DNA of 62,707 bases from Nemertoderma westbladi (taxonomy: Eukaryota > Xenacoelomorpha > Nemertodermatida > Nemertodermatidae). Where the stretch lies: assembly GCA_032718475.1 (NCBI GenBank), contig JAUCBJ010000824.1:1-62707 (forward strand), in the 5' to 3' direction. This document shows, in pieces, positions 45,309 to 56,904 of the stretch (its first letter is position 1; every line of letters begins with the position of its first letter). A program made the position numbers and the translations under genes. The notes below the pieces were generated by a model. That model ran no database searches. It was not told the DNA's origin and saw only the letters and a list, made by a program, of their open reading frames with translations.

Positions 45309-45971
45309 CTGATTCTGTACCAATTTCTGTCTCAAGTTGTAAACTTTCATCATAAATAGTTTCCATCAGTTCATCTGATAAATAACAGCTATAATAACGC
45401 GCATGCGCGATGTAACCCTGAAATATTTCTCCATGACTTTCCCGTTTCCCGATTAACAAGATTCTTTTCTTTACTTTCTCTAATGTACCACGACCTGTAG
45501 ATGAGGTTTTCAGCAATAACTTTTGGTGATCAACAAATCCTACTTTCCGACTATAGAGCATCACAATTTTGTTAATTGCATTGACACCAACTGCTACCAT
45601 ATGCCACTCATTAACCTCTACAGAATTAGGCATTGTAAACGGAGTTTCACCATTCCAAGCATGGTAGTACAGAGTTGTTACAGGCAATAACCAAAGGTGT
45701 GCACCAAGGGCATCTGGATTTCCAAAATCAAATATTGGACCACCAAAGTTTGTCTTTATAAAAGCCATCATAGTAAATGTTTCTGATAGTAACTCCTCTC
45801 CATATGTCACTAAAATGTAACCGCTATGGGAATTTAGAGCCTGGTTATCAATTCCTGCTGGGCCTGGACCAAATGATGGACTTAACTTAATTATCCCGGT
45901 TTGTGTTCCAATTTTTGCATGCGCGCCATATCTTGCATTCAATGGCCAATAAGCTTCAACGTTACATGTGG
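45309..45971 (-). CDS. LamG/concanavalin A-like domain exon 3
   Basis: A 663-nt exon with acceptor TATATTTCAG and a strong consensus donor CAG|GTGAGTAT, phase 1 on both sides. The about 221-residue domain has the early Cys (TCNVEAYW) and the late Cys (YYSCYLS). It is the most divergent of the four: it reads ARYGAHAKIG where the others have EYGAxDKxG, and TSSTGRGTLEKVKKR where the others have TPSTARGxAxTKN. Like its paralogues it is a multiple of three long and phase-symmetric, so it can be duplicated or skipped without changing frame. It follows a 7.3-kb intron containing two RTE copies and a 3.3-kb inverted-repeat element. Confidence 0.82.
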
Positions 45972-46140
45972 CTGAAATATAAGTTTAGATTTGGTAAAGA
46001 TATTAATGGGTGGTATGTACCAGTAAAAGTAAGTAAAATGTAATTCTTAATTTAGACCCATAGGAGCGAAAAGCGGAACAAAAGTGAAAAATAATAATTA
46101 TTTACATCATTGTGTGCAAAGTAGCACTTCGCAGCGTTAC

Positions 46141-47139
46141 TAGGATCGGCATGCTGCATTGCAGCTGCATTTTTAAGAATGCTGTGCCGGCTTATCGACA
46201 AAATTGCACCGCCACAACTCCCTATCACCCATGACATTTGCTAGATCATCCGCAATTTCAAGGCCAGTGTCCTTTAAGATGCGTCTCAAGAAAGTCATGG
46301 GCTGTCCACCAGTCCACCATGCTTATTCACTCCATGAGGCTGCCAAAGTACAAGATTATGCACTGGCTGGTCCTCATGGCGAAAGCAATGTCCTGCAAAG
46401 CGGAGGCGATTTTGTTCTAGTGTCAATCTTGGGGGAACCAATGAGACACCTCCAATGTTATATAGTGTCTGGTTGGAGATGTGTGCATTGTACTTGACAC
46501 AATGAACCCGGCGTAGCATTCTTGTGAATGTGCCATCCAGAGATTTGGTGTCCTCAGCAGTTAGAGCCCAGCATGGACTCCCATAGAGGAGTACTGGAAC
46601 TACTGCTGCTCTAAATAATCGGACCTTAAGTGTCCGATTAATTCTCGGTGACTTCCAAATCCTGGAAAGCCTATTCAAGGCTGCCCATGCCTTTCCCTTA
46701 CGTATTCGAAGGTCCTCGCCTGACTTCCGGATCCATGATCCCAGGTAACAGAAGTAATCCACATGCTGAAGCATACCATCTTTTGAGCTTATGCTCATCC
46801 GATCAGAGACTTGCTGAGGACTTTCAAAGTTAACTGTAAAAATTTTGGTCTTTCTGGAGTAATAAAAAGACCAACACTAGAAGCAGCATGTTCTAATGAG
46901 CTGAGGAGCCGTTGGGCTCCCTCTAGTGATTCTGAGAGTACTCCTAAGTCATCAGCAAAGTCTAGATCAGTTATGTACTTGGCAGGATTTCCTCGACTTC
47001 TGGAGCCAGTAGGTGGAGTTATCATCACCCCATCATCATTATGATGATCTAAGGACATGCGTAGAACATAGTCAACAACAATTATGAACAAGAATGGTGC
47101 AAGTGTGTCTCCCTGGAGGAGCAAGTGTGGCTCCCTGGA
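46141..47139 (-). mobile_element. RTE-like LINE, 999 bp, 13-bp target duplication
   Basis: Flanked by TTCGCAGCGTTAC at 46128-46140 and 47140-47152. The 3' end on the left begins TAGGATCGGCATGC with essentially no TAG repeat tail. It encodes the C-terminal region (46798-46295) and the end of RT (47124-46795: TLAPFLFIIVVDYVLRMSLDHHNDDG, DLDFADDLGVLSES). The 5' end is cut inside the RT. About 18 bases at the 5' junction (GCAAGTGTGGCTCCCTGGA) repeat internal sequence. Confidence 0.95.
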
Positions 47140-47424
47140 TTCGCAGCGTTACGACCCGAGTTTATTTATGTACTTCTATAAACAAGGGTCTTTTAACGCC
47201 GAAAAGTGACCTTTGCAAGCAATGATGTATGTAATTTTGTTACATTACGTCAACTTATCAGCGTTCGGTACGTGAAGAAAGGATTTTATCGAAGCTCTTT
47301 TATACATTTTAGTCATGTACTATTTCGAATATAAGTGAAATCTATTAACTGGTACCGGTACACATTATACATTTATATCTAATTAAAGTTTATTGTTGTT
47401 ATCTCCTGCCCATGTGTTACTGCG

Positions 47425-48949
47425 CTATCACCCATGACATTTGCTAGATCATCCGCATCTTTAAGGCCAGTGTCCTTTAAGATGCGTCTCAAGGAAGTCA
47501 TGGGCTGTCCACCATGCTTATTCACTCCATGAGGCTGCCAAAGTACAAGATTATGCACTGGCTGGTCCTCACGGCGAAAGCAATGTCCTGCAAAGCGGAG
47601 GCGATTTTGTTCTAGTGTCAAGCTTGGGGGAACCAATGAGACACCTCCAATGTTATATAGTGTCTGGTTGGAGATGTGTGCATTGTACTTGACACAATGT
47701 ACCCGGCGTAGCATTCTTGTGAATGTGCCATCCAGAGATTTGGTGTCATCAGCAGTTAGAGCCCAGCATGGACTCCCATAGAGGAGTACTGGAACTATTG
47801 CTGCTCTAAATAATCGGACCTTAAGTTTCCGATTAATTCTCGGTGACTTCCAAATCCTGGAAAGCCTATTCAAGGCTGTCCATGCCTTTCCCTTACGTAT
47901 TCGAAGGTCCTCACCTGACTTCCGGATCCATGATCCCAGGTAACAGAAGTCGTCCACATGCTCAAGCATACCATCCTTTGAGCTTATGCTCATCCGATCA
48001 GAGACTTGCTGAGGACTTTCAAAGTTAACTGTCAGAATTTTGGTCTTTCTGGAGTTAATAAAAAGACCAACACTAGAAGCAGCATGTTCTAATGAGCTGA
48101 GCCGTTGGGCTCCCTCTAATGATTCTGAGAGTACTCCTATGTCATCAGCAAAGTCTAGATCAGTTAGGTACTTGGCAGGATTTCCTCGACTTCTGGAGCC
48201 AGTAGGCGGAGTTATCATCACCCCATCATCATTATAATGATTTAAGGACATGCGTAGCACATAGTCAACCACAATAATGAACAAGAATGGTGCAAGTGTG
48301 TCTCCTTGGAGGACGCCCCATAACACTTCAAATGGTTCTGTGTCACCATCAACAGTAGACACAAATGTTGTCGAACCATCGTATACTGATCTGATTGCTG
48401 CAATAATTTCATCAGGAATCCCATATAATGAAAGTATGCTGAACATACGTGCGCGAGAGACTGAATCAAAGGCCTTGAAGAAGTCAACAAAGATAACAGC
48501 CAGATGCCTGTCTTTCTTTTTTGATAACTCTTCAATTATCCTTCTAAGTGCCAAAATGGGCTCCATGGTCCCACGACCTTTACGGAACCCATTCTGATTT
48601 CCACGGAGCAGTCTCTCAATAGGATCCCTGATGCGATTTAATAGAATCCTATTGTATAGCTTTGCAGCAATCGAGATCAATGAGATTCCCCGAAAAGAAC
48701 CATAGAGTGTTAGGTTGCCTTTCTTGGGAACTGGCACCAACTTATTTGTTTTCATTTCTTGTGTGACTCTTGTTGTTCGGTACATGTCTACTACGATAGA
48801 TGAGCTTTAGACACCCAGGTATTTTAAAGACCTCAGGGGGAACACCATCTACTCCACTGGCACGATTGGTCTTAATGCTCTTTGTAGCAGCCTTCACTTC
48901 TGCAAAGGAGATATCGCCAATGGGAATATCTGGGAGTACCGACTCAGAC
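47425..48949 (-). mobile_element. RTE-like LINE, copy with longest open RT to C-terminus
   Basis: Minus-strand ORF 48785-47379 (468 codons) is open from the RT N-terminal region through the palm (LTDLDFADDIGVLSES) to the C-terminal domain (LKDTGLKDADDLANVMGD). The last 16 codons are not RTE sequence: the element's 3' end (the LWRRNF..QHS codons, terminus and TAG tail) is missing and replaced by unrelated DNA at 47424. The 5' end stops at about 48949, upstream of the RT. There is a scrambled 11-bp region at about 48797-48810. Confidence 0.93.
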
Positions 48950-49216
48950 TGGGAGTTCCACTCACCGTCGATGACCCCATGAAGCCGGCATTTTCGATTT
49001 TGCCTTTAAATTTTGTTTATAAGCGTTTTAAAAAAGTGCCTTTTGCAAAATCGCACCCTCAGTATCGTGGCCATTCTTCGCATTTGTCGTAACTTTTACA
49101 TATCATTAAAAAGCTCGCGTTGCAAGGATTCCAAATATGTAACAATATCTGAATTTCGTTGAGAAACAGCTGAGATATAGGCGTTCAAATATTGCAAGAA
49201 TTATCGTTCGCTGCAG

Positions 49217-49382
49217 GCCATTTATTCTATTAAATAAATACACAAAATTCTAGAATGTGTTATTTATTTTATAAGTTGGTTGGCAACAGCGGTAATCCTA
49301 TCCAATATATCTATTGCGTAGCTATTCATACTTAAACAAAATGTTTCAGAACATTGTGTATTTATTAAATAGAATAAATGGC
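49217..49382. repeat. 166-bp segment with perfect 29-bp inverted termini
   Basis: 49217-49245 is exactly inverted at 49354-49382 (GCCATTTATTCTATTAAATA...). Weaker pairing continues inward. It lies 5 bp inside the left terminus of the 3.3-kb element and is probably a nested MITE. Confidence 0.85.
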
Positions 49383-50429
49383 ATCCAGTAAGCAACCGAG
49401 GGTGGACTCTCTATAGCCGAGGGGCACTTGTATAATAACTAATAATCACGAACCCCATCCTCTTATAATATATAACTCTGTAGTAGTCAGTAGCAGTAGT
49501 AATAATAGTAGTAGTAGTAGTAGTATAAGTAGTAAGTAATAGTAAAGGAGATCGGTTTAAACCAAAGTGATAAAGTAACATTATTATATAACATAATCAT
49601 ATAGACAAAGTAGAATAAGATACAGACTGATTCATAATTATTTTATCAAACTCATGTACTACTTACTTCAATGTGCCAATTGTAACAATAATTAAACATA
49701 TTATTCCGATTAATCTGCGTTTGGCCCTATAAGATATTATACTGAAGTGTTTTATATCAATATATCCATGCGAGTAAACAAGAAGTGAAGTAAATGTTTA
49801 TTATTATAGTTTTAGAAATTGAATGATATACCCAAGATAGTGAAATAGATAATATACAAGAAATTGCCATTTGATCAGATATATCAAAGCGGCGTCTTTA
49901 GTATAATACCGTAATAGTATCAATTAACTCTGTTATACAATGTAAATATACTAAATCTATTTATAAATATATTATGAGCCCTACATTGTATATTTCTCCT
50001 ACAGGTAGACAATGTAGTATGTTAAAACTTGATATAATTTGGTATAATGTATAACATATTACAAATAAGACTGAGGCAGCTAAACTATATTGCAAAGAAA
50101 TCAAATATCCTAAAGTAATATACTAGACCCTCCCTCCACCCTATAAATAGTGTTCACCACCTACCCCACCCACCGCCCTTATTACTTCATAATAATGAAA
50201 GATAGTACTGGCGCTCCGGTCACTCCGTTCCCTCCGCTGGGGGGGTTAAGTTGTAGGTTTTGACACTATGCAAAATCCGAGCACAGAGTTAGAAGCGCAT
50301 TAGATAGGCGAACATTTCTTGCAGTGAAAGTATTTCCATACCTATTATAGTTTTCGAGATAGTCAGACATGAGTAGCTAAAATTTGAATTTTTTTGGTAA
50401 AGTCTGATTTCACCGGTACCTATCATCCG

Positions 50430-51830
50430 AAATATGGATTGTGATATATCGTTAGATGCGGGTCCACTAGCTGTACATTCACATATTTTCAAGGAAAAAA
50501 TTCGATCAAGGGTTTTCGAAATATTTTCGAATTACCGGAAGCAGACTTTGGACGACCATATCTCCGGTACCGGTAGGCCTATTGAGTCGAAATTTTTTTT
50601 AATCTACTTAGAACACTCCAGTGAATGTTTTTTAGTTTGAAAGTTTTGCCCCAAAATGCTCAGAAGTAATTTCGAAAAAACTGATCATTTCGCGATCATG
50701 ATCTTTTGACCCCCTAGAATTGAACTTTTTTATGGTCAAATTTTGGCTACCCCCCCTAATTCGAGGGTGAGGAATCTTTTTGTAATGTTAAGTTTTTTCA
50801 TACGGTGAACTCACAGGACTTCGTCTTCGAAATAAAACCGAAAACATGATCTTTCCTGATCATAGCCTGATCAAACCGCTTTTTGAAAATTTTGAAATGC
50901 TCAAAAGTTGTCCCTTCTTAATAGAAGTCGATTAGTAAAAAAAAAATCGGGGGTCTCAAACAAAGTTTTAGAGAAAATCGGGAAAAACTGAAAAACACAA
51001 TCTTTTATGATCAGGAAGCTGATCTCGAGAACTGGTTGCCCGATCGAGCCAATTTTTTTTTTAATCAACTCAGAATAGACCATTGCACATTTCTTACAAT
51101 GAATGTTTATTAGAAAAATGCTTAGATTCTATTTTAAATATACTGATCTTTTCGCGATCATGATCTTGAGTTTTGACCCACTAGACTTGAACTTTTTTAT
51201 GCCCAAATTTTGGCTACCCCCCATAATTCGAGGGCGAGGAATCTTTTTGTGATGTTAAGTTTTTCCATACGGTGAACTCCCAGGACTTGGTCTTCAAAAT
51301 AATACCGAAAACACGATCTTTTCTGATCGCGGCCTGATCAAATCGCTTTTTGAAAATTTCGAAATGCTCAAAAGTTGCCCCTTCATCATAGAAGTCAATT
51401 CGTAAAACAAAAATCGGGGGTCTCAAACAAAGTTTTCGAGAAAATTTGAAAAAACCGAAAAATATCATCTTTAATGATCAGGTATCAGATCTCGAGAACC
51501 GGTTGTCCGATCGGGCCAATTTTTTTTTTAATCGACTCAGGGCGGAGTTCTGAACGTTTCCTACAGTAATTGTTTATATCCAAAATGCTTAGTTACGATT
51601 TTACGAAGTCCGATCTTTGCGCGATCATGATCTTGCGTTTTGACCGGGAAGAATTCACTTTTTTTAAAATCTTTTAACGGGAATCATGACTAATGTGGGG
51701 TCGCTGAATCTTTTTGTAATGTTAAGTTTTTCGATTGGAGCAAGCCTTGAGTGTCCGATTGCTGATCAAAACTGATCTTTGCTGATCATGGTCAAGATCA
51801 TGATCTGATCGCTCCAAAAAAATCTCTTGA
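50430..51830 (+). repeat. 467-bp GATC-rich tandem repeat, about 3 diverged copies
   Basis: TTTTGGCTACCCCCC recurs at 50741 and 51208 (467 bp), and the copies align for the whole period (AATTCGAGGG, ATACGGTGAACTC, AAAATCGGGGGTCTCAAACA, CTCGAGAAC). More diverged copies flank both sides. I count about 28 GATC in about 1.3 kb (five expected for random sequence). Short ORFs here are shadows of the repeat. Confidence 0.85.
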
Positions 51831-52345
51831 AGGTAAACCCATATGCTGCCTATCGATTGGCGCCGGTCCCAATTTCGTAGCATTAGCGGTTCTGGACTTA
51901 TCTCCATAGCAACGTGGTTGTTAGGGAAGCGGACTTTTTGACTCAAATTGGCCCTAGCCGGAGAACCGTAGACTTTTTTAACACATTATGTCTGGCGAAA
52001 AGTCTTCTGGATAAATTTTAGGGGGGGGGTCTAGGAACATCCTATTGTTCGTTTTCGCTTAGTTGCTGAGATCCTCTCGTCCCCCAAATCCCAGGATTCT
52101 ATAAAGGCATTCTGCTGGACTAGTTCCGTGGCCGGAATAGTGTTCGGTGTTCTGCGAACAGAGAACCTAATCGGTTTAGGGCCCTGACCGTCTAGCGAAC
52201 AATAATTTTTGCAATCTTTGAACGCCTATATCTCAGCTGTTTCTCAATGAAATTCAGATATTGTTACATATTGCGAATCCTTGCAAGGCAAGCTTTTTAA
52301 TGATATGAAAAAATTACGACTATTGTGAAGAATGTCCACAATATG

Positions 52346-52756
52346 GATGGAAATGTGTCATCAGAAAATGACACTATATTAAGGGACATGGTGTATAAAC
52401 ATACATCCATCGTGTTTTTCCAGCCTCAACTTTAGACAAAAACTACCCAGTTTTAAATGTCTGGTTAGTTATAGGCCTAATATTAATTTAATTATCATAT
52501 CCAGTAACATATTTTATAAAAATTTAAAAGTGATAATTTATTTATATAAAATTATATATATTATTTAGAATATCCAGCCATTGTTTTATTTCAGTATCGA
52601 ATTTATTCTAAATATTATTGAGATAATTATAATAATAATTGTTCGCTGATGATGGCTTTTGCCTCGGCTCTGCTGCTCTGTAGTGTCCAGACCTGCTTTT
52701 CTTTTCACAATGCTCATCAACTATTTGATGAAATTGTTGTCAAATAGCGACACTTG
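52346..52756. other. Unassigned, with a short hairpin
   Basis: GTGTCAT..ATGACAC hairpin at about 52357-52376; otherwise AT-rich with nothing recognised. Confidence 0.4.
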
Positions 52757-52850
52757 CGATCTAACCGTACTACTTTGGAGTAGTGATTAAATCCGTTGAC
52801 GCGAATTCCCCGGACTCCGCTGGTTCGAGCCCTACAGACGGCTAGTGTCA
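52757..52850 (+). repeat. tRNA-like SINE head
   Basis: GGAGTAGTGATTAAATCC (A-box-like) is followed by CGCTGGTTCGAGCCCTAC (B-box-like). The cloverleaf is incomplete, so I call it a SINE head or a decayed tRNA copy. Confidence 0.45.
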
Positions 52851-53228
52851 TTTTGTTTCAGTCGTTTCCTGAAGGAGTCCTAAGTAATTGAGCTTATTTA
52901 ATAATTTGAAATATCTGAATGGTTGGATTCTCTGGTGATCAAATGTAATACTCATTCCTATTAATTGCGTCAAGGGACTTGATGTTACATATTACAACTT
53001 GTTTTTGGTAGTCCGGGAGCTAAGTAATTAAATAGCCACATTTTGCAAAAAAAAAAAAAAGAAAGCTACGGTAGTATATGAAAAATGGCATTTAAAGTTT
53101 TATAAATTCTATTAGTAGGAGTTCAGAACGCATTCATCTTACGTATTAAAGATGCTTGAGAAATATTAATAAAAAATGGAGCCAGTATAGAATAATACAA
53201 TAAAATAATTGTTTCTCATGTGATAAAC

Positions 53229-53888
53229 CTGTGTTTGTTGATTCCTCAAGTTGAATGCTTTCATCATAAATGGTATCCAGGTGAATTTCTGATAGATAAC
53301 ATGTGTAATAGCGTGCATGGGCAATGTATCCAGGAAACTCAACTCGATCTTTCTCCCGTCTCCCTATATTCAGAGAGTTTTTCGTATTTGCGTTACCTCT
53401 AGCTGTTGATGGTGTATCAAACTCCATCTTCTTATGTTCAACATTTCCTACTTTCTGACTGTAGAACATCACCTTTTTATGTATTGCATTGACAGCAACA
53501 GCCACCATATACCAGTCTCCAATATCTGTAGCATCTCGCATTCTAAGCCCAGGAGATACTACATTATGAGCATTATAGTATAGGGTTTTTCCATCATGTT
53601 GTAACCAAAAGTTCGAACCAACAGCAGCTTTATTTCCAAATTCAAATATTGGACCGATTCCTGCAGGTTTTACAAAAGCTACCATGGTAAACGTTTCGGT
53701 TAGTAACTCTATACCGTGTTGAACTGAAACATATCCACTATGGAAATTCATTGCCTGGTTATCAACTCCCGATGGTCCTGGTCCAAATGTGGGGTTTTCT
53801 TCAATGGCTCCATTTTGATTTCCCAGCTTGTCCTCCGCTCCATATTCTATGTTTAATGGCCAGTAGGCATAGTGTTTGCAATCCTCTC
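53229..53888 (-). CDS. LamG/concanavalin A-like domain exon 2
   Basis: A 660-nt exon with acceptor GGTTGCAG and donor CAG|GTTTATCA, both phase 1. It encodes about 220 residues, clearly paralogous to the other three exons of this gene. An early Cys sits six residues before the Trp of YWPLNIEYG and a late Cys sits in RYYTCYLSE; these probably form the usual disulfide that closes the sandwich. Conserved blocks in order: FGPGPSGVDNQAMNF, ETFTMVAFVKPAG, IFEFGN, WYMVAVAVNA, VGNVEHKKMEF, LNIGRRE, GYIAHARYY, IYDESIQLE. Open reading continues 83 nt past the donor, but the domain similarity stops at the donor, so I end the exon there. It is separated from exon 1 by an 8.1-kb intron full of LINE copies. 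Confidence 0.82.
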
Positions 53889-54109
53889 CTGCAACCATAA
53901 ATTTTTTATAAATATTCAGCAATCGTTAAGGGAGGGGGCGAGGGGGGTGAAAATCATTGCACACCATTTGCGTTACTACGTTACTAGTCTGCGGATACCG
54001 CCATAATGGTAGCGGTACTTTGGTTCAGCAATACACTGATAATAATGATATAGAAAACTCTTCTTTGAAAAACCATTTGTTCTCTCTTGATCAGTATTTA
54101 TTTATCCTT

Positions 54110-56895
54110 TAAGCCGCACCAGGAGGTACATATCTACAGTAAAAATGAAAGTAAATTTACAACAATAGCACAAATAGTAAAAAACAAAACATACACACAT
54201 AAAGTGATAACGTAAAGTAAGAGTAAAGAGTAAATAAGATAAGAGTAAAGTAATAATGTCTATTACCCTAACAGCTTTAAGGGAAATAATCTCGAGAATG
54301 GTCTGCGGGCAGTGTAAACAGTGTACAATAAACAGTTATGGGTGGACTTAATTCTATTGAGGAGGCTACACACAGAGTTGTAGTGAATATGACAAAATAA
54401 GGGTAGGTTTAAAGTACCAATAGATAGTGACATACTAGTCGGCTCATCGTCAGTAAGACGTGGTAATTTGAATAATAATCGGGCACAATTGTTGTATGCT
54501 AAACTTATTATGTCATAAACACGCTCGCTATAGTTTGAGAGAGACCATAGAGAATTACAATATACAGGGGTGCAATATGCACGAAATAATGCGCACTTAA
54601 CAGCTACTGAGGCATTGCCGAATTTCCTAACTAATGTATTCGTTCTGGCATATAGCGAGTACGTCTGATTAATAATATCATCATTGTCATCAGTTGACGA
54701 TCTTAGTATATGCCCTAGGTAGTTGAACGTGTCAACTACCTTAACGGGAGAGCCGTATAATATGGTTTTTGAGTAACAGGTAAGTGAAAAAGACTTATGA
54801 ATGAAGTACAGACATATCGTTTTTTTTTACATTAAAAATAATTGAATTGCGATTGTCAAATTGAACAGCGATGTCAACCAGTTTCTGTAAACGAGTTTGA
54901 AATCAGACACATGTCGTCTGCGTAAATTAAATGGTTAGTTCTAATGGAGTTGATCATGCAACCAACACCACTATCACTCAAAGCAATGCTAAGATCGTCA
55001 ACGTAGACATTATAAAACAGAGGTGAGAGAATACCACCTTGTCTGCTACCGTTAGTCACATAAAAAGAACAGGATATTATTCCATCCCAGCAAACCCGCA
55101 ACAGCTGATTGCGGTACCAAAATCGTATTAAACCTACAATGTAGATAGGGACACCACGGATCAGCAGCTTATCGAAAAGTTTGTAGTGGTTCACGCGGTC
55201 AAACGCCTTGGAGGCATCAAGCATGCACACATAAACGCAAGAGTTATGTGTGAGATAAGAGTTAATAATCTCTTTAAGTGTGTAGATACACGTTTCAGTG
55301 CTGGATTTGGGTTTAAAACCAAATTGATTATCTGTCGTTTTAAGAAAATACAGCGTTCCAGAATAATCTTTTCGATAAGCTTACTGAAAACCGTAGAAAT
55401 TGCAATGCCTTGGTAGTTATCCTTACTTGTAGGGTCACCGGTTCTGTCCTTAACTAGAGGAATTAAGGTTGAAGCCATCATATCCGAAGGCATTATATGA
55501 ATGCAAAAATAAAGCATTAGTTAAAACACAAATCGCACAAAGCTGTAAGATTATCTGGTCCGATGGCTTTACCTGTTGACAAACTGAGAAGTGAATCAAT
55601 CACCTCTTTGTATGTAACAGATTCAAACCCAAAGTCCGTGAAGTTATTTAAATGGCAATTTATTTTACCACTGTCGCTGTCATCAGCCACACAGTTAAAT
55701 AAGTTACTAAAATGAGTTTTCCACATATCGCATATATCTGCTGAACCATTGGACTCCCCAATCTTATTAGGAAGAAGTGTTTTAGTATTTGTTGTAGTTC
55801 GGACCTGAGACCAGAAATTTTTAGTTGTACCGCCAGACATTAAATTTTCTGCCATTTTATTGTGCTTGATAGAGGCTTCTCATCTCTCTTACACTGGCAC
55901 ATAGCCTGTTTAAAGCAGGCTTTGGAATACTAGGAAGTACTCCTTAAAAACTGAACCTTGGCGTGGTGACCCGCAGTTCTGCCATAAGGAGAAAGCGTAA
56001 CAGGATTGTCTATATTTAGTCTTTACAAATTCGTTCCACCCAGGGATATGTTGACTACCAGAATGATTATTATTTGGTTGTTTAATATAATCGTTACTAG
56101 ACTGACTGAGCGCATTGACTATCTGTGAATACAGAGAGTCAATGTCTGACTGGTGACAATGGCAGTTAGGTTTCTTACAGTTAATTAAATTATTGCAAGC
56201 TGCACCGTTAAGGACAGAACCAAGGAGACTGTTTACATTTCCTGCGTACCCGCTAATATCACTCTGCTCTTGGAGCCAGTTATATTTTAGGGGTGGCGGT
56301 GGTACGTCACCTCCGCTATAATTATCCCCGTTCTTGTTGTCGCCCATATAATTTTCAACAATGTTTGACTCCCAAACCAGGCAAAAACGCATGTGATCAG
56401 AGACAGATAAATTATAAATTATACTTATATGTTAAATTGAATCGAAATTTGAGATAGGACTTAAACCATGATCAAGCCATGAAGTGCTACCATGAGCATC
56501 ACTGACAAACGAGAATCTATCAGTGGGTAATACATCAATATCGGCTATTTTCACATTAATATTATTGCCCCATTTTTTTAATTCACTAAAATATTGCGCG
56601 ATGGGTCAGCGTTCAAGTCACCTACCATGTAACACTGAGTATACTTTTCTGTTTCCAGGAACGATTTTAATTTACCCAAGCATTCACTATACTCATCACG
56701 ATTATCTAAACAATCGTATGGAAAATAAATGTTTACGGATAAACCGGAAATCCGTGCATCTTTAAAGTCTTTTATTTCAACCGAATGAGCAATTCATATT
56801 TTCCATAGAAAGCCAAGCCCCCCTGATGGTAGGCCATCCGAGTAGTCGGTATGTGAAAAACCCCGTGCTAAAAAGTCATGATCAAGGTTGGAAAG
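54110..56895 (-). mobile_element. CR1/L2-like LINE with endonuclease and RT, decayed
   Basis: Minus-strand order: endonuclease remnants at about 56895-56600 (SGGLAFLWK, NIYFPYDCLDNRDEY, CYMVGDLNADP); a linker typical of this type (56392-55910: CHCHQSDIDSLYSQIVNAL, PGWNEFVKTKYRQSCYAFSLWQNCGSPRQG); RT at 55855-54874 (STGKAIGPDNLTA, MLDASKAFDRVNHYKLF, GSRQGGILSPLFYNVYVDDLS, LIYADDMCL); and a C-terminal part to about 54300. There are at least three frame changes plus stops. The order and YADD box fit an APE-type LINE; the exact clade is uncertain. Confidence 0.85.
54874..55230 (-). pseudogene. RT palm of the CR1/L2-like LINE
   Basis: 118 codons with the first Asp (DASKAFDRVNH), the GSRQGGILSP turn and the YADD catalytic pair (about 54911-54922). 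This is the best preserved part of the element. Confidence 0.88.
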
Positions 56896-56904
56896 AAAGG
56901 ATAG

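Larger units (their letters stand above)
49062..52345. mobile_element. 3.3-kb element with about 146-bp inverted termini
   Basis: 49067-49212 and 52194-52339 are inverted copies; by eye about 85-88 percent of positions match. Landmarks are CATATCATTAAAAAGC, TGCAAGGATTC, AACAATATCTGAATTTC and GAGAAACAGCTGAGATATAGG. The interior holds a 166-bp palindrome-ended segment, a TAG microsatellite, and a 467-bp GATC-rich tandem repeat. No transposase was seen, so this is probably a non-autonomous foldback or DNA transposon. No clear target duplication was found. Confidence 0.75.

Noticed and set aside
53146-53228. Extension of the LamG exon 2 reading frame past the donor
   Set aside because: Domain similarity to the other three exons stops at CAG|GT, and the extension is hydrophobic AT-rich intron sequence.
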